From positions 1 to 6,732 of the forward strand of contig DYJG01000140.1 in NCBI GenBank assembly GCA_020723225.1: a stretch of DNA of 6,732 nt, in the 5' to 3' direction. Every line of letters begins with the position of its first letter. Within the stretch, counting starts at the first letter, position 1. The translations under genes were made by a program, and so were the position numbers. A model generated the notes under the pieces. It did not search any database. It was not told the origin of the DNA and saw only the letters and a program-made list of their open reading frames with translations. This stretch comes from Desulfobacca acetoxidans. Lineage in GTDB: Bacteria; Desulfobacterota; Desulfobaccia; Desulfobaccales; 0-14-0-80-60-11. Positions 1 through 4,503 of this stretch are shown here, piece by piece.

Positions 1-1
1 G

Positions 2-55
2 GTGCTGGACCAGGTGGCCGCGCTGCTGCCGCCCCGGGCGACAAAAGAGGCCTGA
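2..55 (+). CDS. C-terminal end of an upstream gene, possibly coaBC
   Basis: Only the last 17 codons and a TGA stop (53-55) are inside the window, reading VLDQVAALLPPRATKEA. The tail is an amphipathic helix (VLDQVAALL) followed by a short basic end. CoaBC (phosphopantothenoylcysteine decarboxylase / phosphopantothenate-cysteine ligase) ends in a comparable helix, and I recall that gene lying next to a family 4 uracil-DNA glycosylase in related bacteria. That identity is a guess from context: 17 residues cannot prove it. The reading frame itself is supported by the GC-rich codons and by the abrupt fall in GC right after the stop. Confidence 0.4.
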   Translation: MLDQVAALLPPRATKEA

Positions 56-76
56 TCACATTTTCGAAAAAGAAAG

Positions 77-114
77 CTCACGCAAAGACGCAAAGGCGCA
101 AAGTAAGGCGCAAA
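77..114. repeat. CGCAAAG-type octameric array in the leader of the glycosylase gene
   Basis: After CTCA at 77-80 come three tandem 8-nt units, CGCAAAGA, CGCAAAGG and CGCAAAGT (81-104), then AAGG and a truncated CGCAAA (109-114). The motif belongs to a type of short interspersed intergenic repeat seen in many bacterial genomes (general knowledge; not checked here). It ends only 9 nt before the ATG of the next gene, so it occupies the place where its ribosome binding site should be. Confidence 0.7.
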
Positions 115-123
115 TATCCATTT

Positions 124-831
124 ATGAAATCTGAAAACCCGATCCAAGAACTTCAAGAATTAACCGCGGCCCTGGAGGACTGGCTCCGTTTCCAGCGCCG
201 CCTGGGCTGGATCGGCACTCCGGCGGAGAGCGAGGCTCCGGCACCGGAGCAGGTTCCCGAGACCGGCCGGGGTTTGACCCTGAAGGAGATTCGCACTGAG
301 TTGGGGGATTGCAAGCGCTGCAAGCTCTCACGCACCCGGAAAAATATCGTCTTCGGCGACGGTTCGGCCCGGGCCGCGTTGATGTTCATCGGCGAAGGCC
401 CGGGGGAGGAAGAAGACCTCCAGGGCCTGCCTTTCGTGGGCGCGGCCGGGCAGTTGCTGAACAACCTGTTGAGCAAGCTGGGGCTGAGAAGAGAGGAAGT
501 CTACATCGCCAACGTGGTCAAATGCCGCCCCCCGGGCAACCGGGAGCCGGAGGCCGATGAAAGCGAAAAATGTCTGCCTTTCTTAAGGAAGCAGATCGAG
601 GCCATCCAACCCCGGGTGATCGTCACCCTGGGAAGGGTGGCTACCCAGGGGTTGCTGTCCACCCCGGCGCCTTTGACCAGGCTCCGGGGCCAATGGCAAA
701 AATACGGAAAAATTAAGGTGATGCCCACTTTTCATCCTTCCTACCTGCTCCGCTTCCCCAAGGAGCGGCATAAGACCTGGGATGACATGCAGCTGGTAAT
801 GGAGTATCTGGCGGCCCATGAGGACATTTAA
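124..831 (+). CDS. Family 4 uracil-DNA glycosylase (Fe-S, thermostable-type)
   Basis: 235 residues. It removes uracil from DNA, formed by cytosine deamination or dUTP misincorporation, as the first step of base excision repair in the cytoplasm. The diagnostic family 4 layout is complete. C63-x2-C66, C134 and C150 are the four expected [4Fe-4S] ligands. GEGPGEEED (90-98) is the active-site motif, FVGAAGQLL (104-112) is typical of the family, KCRPPGNREP (133-142) follows, and HPSYLLR (204-210) is the C-terminal DNA-binding/catalytic motif. Residues 1-55 are an extension with a predicted helix (QELQELTAALEDWL) and a Pro/Glu-rich linker, commonly seen in related long forms. No good Shine-Dalgarno precedes ATG 124; the nearest purine run, AAGG at 105-108, is too far away and inside a repeat. 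A TTG at 274 would give a core-only protein but has no better site. The 3' end overlaps nfeD by 14 nt, suggesting translational coupling. Function is well supported; the exact start is less so. Confidence 0.93.
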   Translation: MKSENPIQELQELTAALEDWLRFQRRLGWIGTPAESEAPAPEQVPETGRGLTLKEIRTELGDCKRCKLSRTRKNIVFGDGSARAALMFIGEGPGEEEDLQGLPFVGAAGQLLNNLLSKLGLRREEVYIANVVKCRPPGNREPEADESEKCLPFLRKQIEAIQPRVIVTLGRVATQGLLSTPAPLTRLRGQWQKYGKIKVMPTFHPSYLLRFPKERHKTWDDMQLVMEYLAAHEDI

Positions 832-2116
832 GTACCTTTTATGCTTAGCGATTCTCGTTTATGCCGGTTTCAGCCTGATGGCAGCCGGCTCCGAGGCCGC
901 GGCCCGGCGGGTCCTGGTGCTGCCTGCGGAAGGTTCCATCAATCCGGGGCTGGCGGAGTTCATCCAGGACGGCATCCGTACAGCCGAAAAAGAGCAGGCC
1001 GAGGCCCTGGTGATCCAGTTGAACACCCCGGGCGGCCTGGACTCCTCCATGCGCCAGATCGCCCAGGCCATTATCAACGCCAAGGTGCCGGTGATCGTCT
1101 ATGTTTCTCCCAAGGGGGCCCGGGCCGCGTCCGCGGGGCTGCTGATCACCGTGGCCGCGCCGGTGGCGGCCATGGCCCCGGGCACCAATATCGGCGCAGC
1201 CCACCCCGTGGGCGTGGGTCTGGGGAAGATGGACAAGGTCATGGGTGAAAAGGTGGTCAACGACATGGCCGCGTACGGCCGGGCCTTGGCCGTGGAACGG
1301 GGCCGCAACGCCGATTGGGTGGAGAAGGGTATCCGCCAGAGCGCGTCCATTCCCGCGGCCGAAGCGCTGCGCCTGAAGGTCGTGGACGTCTTGGCCGAAG
1401 ATGTGGACGATCTGCTGAAAAAAGTTAACGGCCGCCAGGTGATGGTAGCGGGGAAATCCCGAGTTTTGCAGACCGCCGGCGCCACTGTCCGGGATATCCC
1501 CGAGGGTTTCCGCACCCGCATTCTGAAGCACATCGCCGACCCCAACATCGCCTTTATCCTGATGATGATCGGTCTGGCCGGGCTTTACTTCGAACTGGCC
1601 CACCCCGGGGTCATCCTCCCGGGGGTGGTGGGGGCCCTGTGCCTGCTCCTGGCCCTCTTTGCGTTTCAGACCCTGCCCGTCAATTTTATCGGCATGCTGT
1701 TGATTGCCCTGGCCTTCGTCTTTTTTATCCTGGAGATCTACGTGATCAGTTACGGACTGCTGACGCTGGCGGGGGTTGCTTCGCTTTTTTTCGGGGCCAC
1801 CATGCTTTTTCGCGGGGGAGAAGGGGGGATGAGTATTCACTGGAACGTGCTGATACCCACGGTCATCCTGGTGTCCCTGTTTTTTGCCGGCATCGGCTAC
1901 CTGGTGTTGCGCACCCATCTGCGGCGCTCCATGACCGGCGAAGCGGGGATGGTGGGGGAGCGGGGCACGGCCCATACCCCCCTGGCGCCGGAAGGCCGGG
2001 TTTTTGTCCATGGGGAATACTGGCATGCGGTGAGCGATGAACCGGTAAACGCGGGGGAAACCGTGGAAGTGGTGGCGGTGGAGAATCTTAAACTCCGGGT
2101 GCGCCGGGTTTTATAA
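818..2116 (+). CDS. nfeD: NfeD-family membrane serine protease (long NfeD1b form, stomatin partner)
   Basis: 432 residues in the order expected for long NfeD. A signal peptide/anchor spans 1-29. A ClpP-like protease domain spans about 31-225, with NTPGG (69-73), the nucleophile motif ARAASAG (Ser105) and a downstream Lys145 in EKVVNDMAAY. The Ser-to-Lys spacing of 40 resembles the Ser97/Lys138 dyad known for the archaeal homologue PH1510. RGRNADWVEKGIRQS (161-175) is a further family block. Four to five membrane segments fall at about 242-260, 263-284, 287-309, 312-331 and 343-365. A C-terminal OB-fold spans about 373-432, with its conserved G-x-V-x-V-x-G-E-x-W-x-A pattern at 393-404. The ATG lies inside the glycosylase gene; GGAG at 801-804 is a distant, weak ribosome binding site, so coupling is likely. 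The next ATG (878) would remove the signal peptide, so 818 is preferred. The family trims the partner stomatin encoded next door and is linked to membrane quality control. Confidence 0.93.
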   Translation: MRTFKYLLCLAILVYAGFSLMAAGSEAAARRVLVLPAEGSINPGLAEFIQDGIRTAEKEQAEALVIQLNTPGGLDSSMRQIAQAIINAKVPVIVYVSPKGARAASAGLLITVAAPVAAMAPGTNIGAAHPVGVGLGKMDKVMGEKVVNDMAAYGRALAVERGRNADWVEKGIRQSASIPAAEALRLKVVDVLAEDVDDLLKKVNGRQVMVAGKSRVLQTAGATVRDIPEGFRTRILKHIADPNIAFILMMIGLAGLYFELAHPGVILPGVVGALCLLLALFAFQTLPVNFIGMLLIALAFVFFILEIYVISYGLLTLAGVASLFFGATMLFRGGEGGMSIHWNVLIPTVILVSLFFAGIGYLVLRTHLRRSMTGEAGMVGERGTAHTPLAPEGRVFVHGEYWHAVSDEPVNAGETVEVVAVENLKLRVRRVL

Positions 2117-2118
2117 TG

Positions 2119-2139
2119 CCGTTTTCCGTTTTTCGTTCT
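2119..2139. repeat. Heptameric array (CCGTTTT units) between nfeD and the slipin gene
   Basis: Three 7-nt units, CCGTTTT (2119-2125), CCGTTTT (2126-2132) and TCGTTCT (2133-2139), start 2 nt after the nfeD stop codon. They match the arrays that bound the structure at 4227-4460. The array is short and T-rich, so chance low complexity cannot be excluded for this copy alone. Confidence 0.5.
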
Positions 2140-2174
2140 GCCTGATAGGGAAGTTGATATAACAAGGAGGCTTT

Positions 2175-2966
2175 ATGTTCCAGTTCATTTCCGGTTCGGC
2201 CATGCTCTTCATCATCCTGGCGGTCTTCTTTCTCATGAGCGCCATCAAAATCTTGAACGAATACGAACGCGGGGTCGTCTTCCGCCTGGGCCGGGCCTTG
2301 GATAGGGCCAAGGGGCCGGGCCTGATCATCCTCATTCCCATCATCGATAAGATGGTCAAGGTAAACCTGCAGTTGGTCACCTATGACGTTCCTTCCCAGG
2401 ACATCATCACCCGGGACAACGTCACCGTGAAGGTGAACGCGGTAGTCTATTTCCGGGTGATGGACCCCCTGAAGGCGATTATCGAAGTCCGGGATTATTA
2501 CGCCGCCACCCAGCTTTTGGCCCAAACCACGCTTAGGAGCGTCTGCGGCCAGGTGGAGCTGGACGATTTGCTGGCCGAACGGGAGAAAGTCAACGCCCAA
2601 CTGGCCGATATCCTGGACCAGCAGACGGAGCCCTGGGGCATCAAGGTGACCTTGGTGGAAGTGCGGGCCATCGACCTGCCCATCGAAATGCAGCGGGCCA
2701 TGGCCAAACAGGCGGAGGCGGAGCGGGAACGGCGGGCCAAAGTGATCAACGCCGAAGGGGAATATCAGGCAGCAGCCAAGATGGCGGAGGCCGCCGCGGT
2801 TCTGGCCACGGAACCCATGTCCCTGCAATTGCGCTACTTACAAACTTTAAGGGAAATCGCCGCGGAAAAGAACTCCACCACCCTGTTCCCCATTCCCATC
2901 GACTTGGTGAAGCCTTTCATCAAGCTGGCGGAGAGGCTGGAGGTGTTGGAGGAGAAGAAGGGATAA
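2175..2966 (+). CDS. Slipin / stomatin-like SPFH protein, NfeD partner
   Basis: 263 residues. A single hydrophobic N-terminal segment (about 9-24, AMLFIILAVFFLMSAI) anchors the protein. The SPFH (band 7) domain follows: NEYERGVVFRLGR (28-40), GPGLIILIPIIDKMVKV (47-63), TYDVPSQDIITRDNVTV (69-85), VDAV-like VNAVVYFRV (87-95) and the ATQLLAQTTLRSVCGQ block (111-126). A long charged, Ala-rich helix (about 170-232) is the expected oligomerisation coiled coil. The C-terminus NSTTLFPIPIDLVKPF (233-248) lies where archaeal stomatin PH1511 is cut by its NfeD protease. Such proteins form large ring-like assemblies and membrane microdomains. AAGGAGG at 2164-2170 sits 4 nt before the ATG, a strong site that fixes the start. 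Length is normal for bacterial slipins. It lies 58 nt after nfeD in the same direction and is almost certainly co-transcribed with it. Confidence 0.95.
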   Translation: MFQFISGSAMLFIILAVFFLMSAIKILNEYERGVVFRLGRALDRAKGPGLIILIPIIDKMVKVNLQLVTYDVPSQDIITRDNVTVKVNAVVYFRVMDPLKAIIEVRDYYAATQLLAQTTLRSVCGQVELDDLLAEREKVNAQLADILDQQTEPWGIKVTLVEVRAIDLPIEMQRAMAKQAEAERERRAKVINAEGEYQAAAKMAEAAAVLATEPMSLQLRYLQTLREIAAEKNSTTLFPIPIDLVKPFIKLAERLEVLEEKKG

Positions 2967-2967
2967 A

Positions 2968-2994
2968 AAGCTGTCAGTTGTCAGCGGTCAGCTT
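2968..2994. repeat. Heptameric GTCAG array directly after the slipin stop
   Basis: The units are GTCAGTT (2973-2979), GTCAGCG (2980-2986) and GTCAGCT (2987-2993). The ends AAGCTG (2968-2973) and CAGCTT (2989-2994) are inverted, so the array can also close a weak 6-bp stem. It begins 2 nt after the TAA at 2964-2966. Arrays of this type recur in intergenic DNA of various bacteria as far as I know; no search was possible. Confidence 0.65.
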
Positions 2995-2998
2995 GAGT

Positions 2999-3035
2999 TG
3001 TCATTCTGAACGAAGCGAAGCGGAGTGAAGAATCT
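2999..3035. repeat. TCATTCTGA / GAAGAATCT-type interspersed element
   Basis: The stretch starts TGTCATTCTGAACGAAGCG, continues through a duplicated AAGCG/GGAGTGA region and ends GAAGAATCT. It closely matches the very widespread bacterial intergenic motif TCATTCTGAGCGAAGCGAAG followed by AATCT, here with A for G at 3010 and roughly 10 extra bases in the middle. Its function is unknown. It sits 5 nt after the preceding heptamer array. Confidence 0.65.
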
Positions 3036-3101
3036 GGTATTTCGGTTCTTCAATTCGATTTTCTTCTTATACATAACGACATAAATAATTGCGCACTATT
3101 C

Positions 3102-3167
3102 TTCTCTGCGCTCTCTGCGTCTCTGCGAGAAAAAGGTTTCTCGCAGAGGCGCAGAGGCCGCAGAGAA
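3102..3167. repeat. Near-perfect 31-bp hairpin made of CTCTGCG repeats
   Basis: The left arm (3102-3132) and right arm (3137-3167) are each 31 nt with a 4-nt AAGG loop. Only three positions fail to match exactly, and two of those would be G-U pairs in the + strand RNA. Each arm contains three CTCTGCG units at 8-9 nt spacing. The hairpin is far stronger than a typical terminator stem but is followed by CAGAGAATGC rather than a U-tract, so it is better read as an interspersed palindromic repeat that may still stabilise the slipin mRNA 3' end. It resembles in design the CGCAAAG array at 77-114. Confidence 0.8.
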
Positions 3168-3274
3168 TGCTAAGCGCGGTTAATTAAGTCGCCCAGTATA
3201 GAATGAAAGGAAACGGCTTCTTACAAAAGACCATCAGCTTTTCAATAACCGAAAATCCATGAAGGAGAATCATA

Positions 3275-3604
3275 ATGGCAAAAAAGGAACGCAAAGAGAA
3301 AAAGGAAAAACCCCTGGACCGGATGACGGCCACGGAACTCCGGAAATATGCCCTGGACCTGGGCGAGATCACCGGCGTCCACGGCATGAACAAAGAGGAA
3401 TTGCTGGCCGCCATCAAGGAAGTCAAGGGCATCAAAGATGAGGGCAAGGGCGAGAAGGTCAGCATGCGGGACCTGAAGGAAAAGGCCCGGGAGATGCGGG
3501 CCAAGAAACAGGAGGCCATCGCCGGGGGGGAACCTCAGAAGAAGATCGACATCCTGCGGAAAAAGGCCAACCGCCTGAAGAAGCGGACCAGAAGGGCGGC
3601 GTAA
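3275..3604 (+). CDS. Small basic protein with Rho N-terminal (SAP-like) domain
   Basis: 109 residues. A Lys/Glu-rich head (1-13, MAKKERKEKKEKP) precedes a Rho-N/SAP-like helical unit at about 16-52. The latter carries MTATELRKYALDLGEITG and then VHGMNKEELLAAIKEVKG, which matches the helix-extended-helix pattern (L-R-x-x-A ... G-V-x-G-M-x-K-x-E-L-L-x-A-I) at the start of transcription terminator Rho. A very basic helical tail at 64-109 ends LRKKANRLKKRTRRAA. Nothing of the Rho ATPase or RNA-binding domain is present, so this is not Rho itself. Similar stand-alone proteins in Desulfobacterota are, as I recall, annotated only as Rho-N-domain proteins. The domain and charge suggest nucleic-acid binding; the role is unknown. 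AAGGAG (3261-3266) with 8-nt spacing to the ATG fixes the start. It is separated from the slipin gene by 308 nt of repeats, so probably has its own promoter. Confidence 0.85.
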   Translation: MAKKERKEKKEKPLDRMTATELRKYALDLGEITGVHGMNKEELLAAIKEVKGIKDEGKGEKVSMRDLKEKAREMRAKKQEAIAGGEPQKKIDILRKKANRLKKRTRRAA

Positions 3605-3611
3605 AAAAGAG

Positions 3612-3645
3612 AGTTCAAAGTTCAAAGTTCCAAGTTCAAGGTTCA
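3612..3645. repeat. Heptameric GTTCAAA array after the Rho-N-like gene
   Basis: Four full units and a partial one run in exact 7-nt register: GTTCAAA (3613-3619), GTTCAAA (3620-3626), GTTCCAA (3627-3633), GTTCAAG (3634-3640) and GTTCA (3641-3645). The array begins 8 nt after the stop codon at 3602-3604. It is followed at 3648-3664 by a small 5-bp inverted repeat, GGTGC/GCACC. Confidence 0.75.
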
Positions 3646-3690
3646 GGGGTGCGCCCTGGGCACCATTTAAAGTTCCGCCTTTTAATTTTT

Positions 3691-3754
3691 TCGGGTGCGT
3701 TAGGTGAAGCAAGAATCCTGAGCGGTAGCAAAGGCTTTCAAGCCTGTGCGGATT
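3691..3754 (+). promoter_or_regulatory. Structured leader upstream of the HicB-like gene
   Basis: Bases 3691-3710 (TCGGGTGCGTTAGGTGAAGC) resemble half of an interspersed GGTGCGTTAGGCGAAGC-type repeat. Downstream, AGGCT (3732-3736) and AGCCT (3741-3745) form a perfect hairpin with a TTCA loop, which can be extended by GCA/TGC (3728-3730 with 3747-3749) and by AATCC/GGATT (3714-3718 with 3750-3754). The structure ends 3 nt before the ribosome binding site GAGG at 3758-3761. A regulatory role in translation is possible, but it could equally be a degraded repeat. Confidence 0.3.
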
Positions 3755-3770
3755 TATGAGGTAGGTGGAG

Positions 3771-3953
3771 ATGTTCGCTATAAGAATCAAGCGAACTGAA
3801 GAGGGATACAGCGTCTTTTGTCCTGGTCTGCCTGGATGCTGGTCTCAGGGCGATACGGAAGAAGAGGCCGTGGAGAATATCCAGGACGCCAGTCGGGAAT
3901 ACTTGGCGGCCAGGAGCGAATATTCTGCTATCCAGAGTTCGCATCAGGAATGA
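3771..3953 (+). CDS. HicB-like small protein (orphan antitoxin-type domain)
   Basis: 60 residues from ATG 3771. The sequence MFAIRIKRTEEGYSVFCPGL, then PGCWSQGDTEEEAVENIQDA, shows the HicB/UPF0150 fold signature: a beta strand, E-x-G-Y-x-V (11-15), P-x-L-P-G-C (18-23), S-Q-G-D-T (25-29) and an E-E-A-x-x-N-I helix (31-37). HicB normally neutralises the mRNA interferase HicA. No HicA frame occurs on either side, and the protein ends soon after the core without the helix-turn-helix or ribbon-helix-helix domain that many HicB proteins use for autoregulation. It is therefore a stand-alone member whose role cannot be assigned. GAGG at 3758-3761 is 9 nt from ATG 3771 but only 3 nt from the in-frame GTG 3765, so ATG is preferred. 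The metal-binding gene follows after 16 nt, suggesting a two-gene unit. Confidence 0.8.
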   Translation: MFAIRIKRTEEGYSVFCPGLPGCWSQGDTEEEAVENIQDASREYLAARSEYSAIQSSHQE

Positions 3954-3969
3954 GAAGGAGGTAAAACCT

Positions 3970-4224
3970 ATGTGTCAAATGGGTCAAGGTCATGGTCATG
4001 GACACGGGCACGGCGGCATGCGGGGCCACGGCTTCTGCGGCGGCGGCGGCATGCACCACGGTTTCGGCCACGGCCGCATGATGTCCTGCTGTTGCGGCGG
4101 CATGGGCTTTAGGCGTTTCATCTCGCCTGCCGAGGAACTGGAACGCCTCCGGGACTACCTGGAGGAGCTGAAGAAAGAAATGGCCGGGGTGGAGGCCAGG
4201 ATTCACGAGTTGAAGGGGAAATAA
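3970..4224 (+). CDS. His/Cys/Met/Gly-rich putative metal-binding protein with coiled-coil tail
   Basis: 84 residues in two parts. Residues 1-50 are nearly all Gly, His, Met and Cys: an HGHGHGH run at 8-14, further His at 20, 29, 30 and 34, Cys at 2 and 23, a CCC triplet at 40-42, and Met at 4, 17, 28, 37, 38 and 45. This composition is suited to binding soft or borderline metals such as Ni, Cu or Zn. Residues 51-84 form an amphipathic charged helix (PAEELERLRDYLEELKKEMA and onward), likely a coiled coil for oligomerisation; the tail recalls small DUF5320-type proteins, although their signature N-terminus is absent. No signal peptide or membrane segment is visible, so it is probably cytoplasmic. 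AAGGAGGT at 3955-3962, 7 nt before the ATG, is a strong ribosome binding site. Metal storage or chaperoning is an inference from composition only. Confidence 0.82.
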   Translation: MCQMGQGHGHGHGHGGMRGHGFCGGGGMHHGFGHGRMMSCCCGGMGFRRFISPAEELERLRDYLEELKKEMAGVEARIHELKGK

Positions 4225-4226
4225 GA

Positions 4227-4460
4227 GCGTTTTTCGTTTTTGGTTTTTCGTTTTTCGTTAAAAGAATACACCGATTCAACAGATTACCCAAAGTGCAGTC
4301 AAAAGTTGTTAATCGTAGGGGGGAACCTTGTGCTCCATAGCTACAGAGCAAACACAAGGTTCGCCCCTGCGAAAGAATATCTCTTTTGATGGTGGATCAG
4401 TATAAGGCAGGTCTTCCCGGGAGCCGAGACGAAAAACGAAAAACGCAAAACGAAAAACGG
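4227..4460. repeat. 234-bp structure bounded by inverted heptamer arrays
   Basis: The left arm 4227-4259 consists of CGTTTTT-type units in exact 7-nt register. The right arm 4428-4460 consists of ACGAAAA-type units in the same register. The reverse complement of one arm aligns to the other over 33 nt without gaps and with 29 identities, so the arms are inverted copies. The structure begins 3 nt after the stop codon of the metal-binding gene and ends 7 nt before the terminator stem. It has no coding capacity. It could be a non-autonomous (MITE-like) element or two independent insertions of one repeat in opposite orientation; no clear target-site duplication was found. Confidence 0.6.
4314..4371. 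repeat. Central palindrome (GTAGGGG...GAACCTTGTG type)
   Basis: The arms 4314-4332 (CGTAGGGGGGAACCTTGTG) and 4353-4371 (CACAAGGTTCGCCCCTGCG) are complementary at 17 of 19 positions. GCTC/GAGC (4332-4335 and 4346-4349) can extend the stem past a bulge. The loop is about 10-20 nt. The sequence resembles a palindromic GTAGGGGCGAACC-type intergenic element that I recall from many environmental bacterial genomes. It lies inside the larger inverted-array structure. Confidence 0.7.
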
Positions 4461-4466
4461 TACTAA

Positions 4467-4503
4467 AAGAGTAAAGCCGGGCATATGTCCCGGCTTTACT
4501 TTT
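4467..4503. terminator. Bidirectional rho-independent terminator between convergent operons
   Basis: AGTAAAGCCGGG (4470-4481) and CCCGGCTTTACT (4489-4500) form a perfect 12-bp stem with a 7-nt loop; further A-T and G-U pairs extend it to 4467-4503. On the + strand the stem runs into CTTTACTTTTA, giving a U-rich end for the metal-binding transcript. On the - strand it is followed by CTTTTAGT, giving a U-rich end for nuoN. The position midway between two convergent genes fits a shared terminator. Confidence 0.9.

Larger units (their letters stand above)
2967..3274. other. 308-bp gap between the slipin and Rho-N-like genes
   Basis: No gene is supported here. The first half is a string of repeats: a GTCAG heptamer array (2968-2994), a TCATTCTGA-type element (2999-3035) and a long hairpin (3102-3167), each listed separately. 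Between them, 3036-3101 is AT-rich sequence without a recognisable signal. The segment 3168-3260 must hold the promoter and leader of the next gene; TAGAAT at 3199-3204 resembles a -10 box but no convincing -35 box lies at the right distance. There is no clear rho-independent terminator for the slipin operon, because the 3102-3167 hairpin lacks a U-tract. Confidence 0.7.

Noticed and set aside
845..2026. A 393-codon open frame on the - strand opposite nfeD
   Set aside because: Low-complexity His/Gln/Gly-rich translation mirroring the codon bias of nfeD; the + strand protein has all family motifs.
2088..2828. A 246-codon open frame on the - strand opposite the slipin gene
   Set aside because: Shadow of a clear SPFH protein; no recognisable motif or ribosome binding site.
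3176..3204. Candidate promoter for the Rho-N-like gene (TAGAAT at 3199-3204)
   Set aside because: The -10-like hexamer is good, but the bases 17 nt upstream (GCGGTT) do not resemble a -35 box, and TTAATT at 3180-3185 is too close.
3648..3690. Possible rho-independent terminator after the Rho-N-like gene (GGTGC/GCACC stem)
   Set aside because: The stem is only 5 bp and is followed by ATTTAAAG rather than a U-tract; the T-rich stretch at 3680-3690 is too far downstream.
3242..3790. A 182-codon - strand frame spanning the Rho-N-like gene and the following gap
   Set aside because: Its N-terminal part is translated from the GTTCAAA repeat array and spacer, and the rest is antisense to a gene with a good ribosome binding site and a recognisable domain.
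4260..4379. AAAGAATA at 4261-4268 and 4372-4379 as a target-site duplication of the central palindrome
   Set aside because: The left copy is about 46 nt from the palindrome edge while the right one touches it, so they do not flank it symmetrically.
2119..4460. CRISPR array
   Set aside because: The tandem units are 7 nt with no spacers, and the longer inverted repeats occur once each; no cas gene is present.
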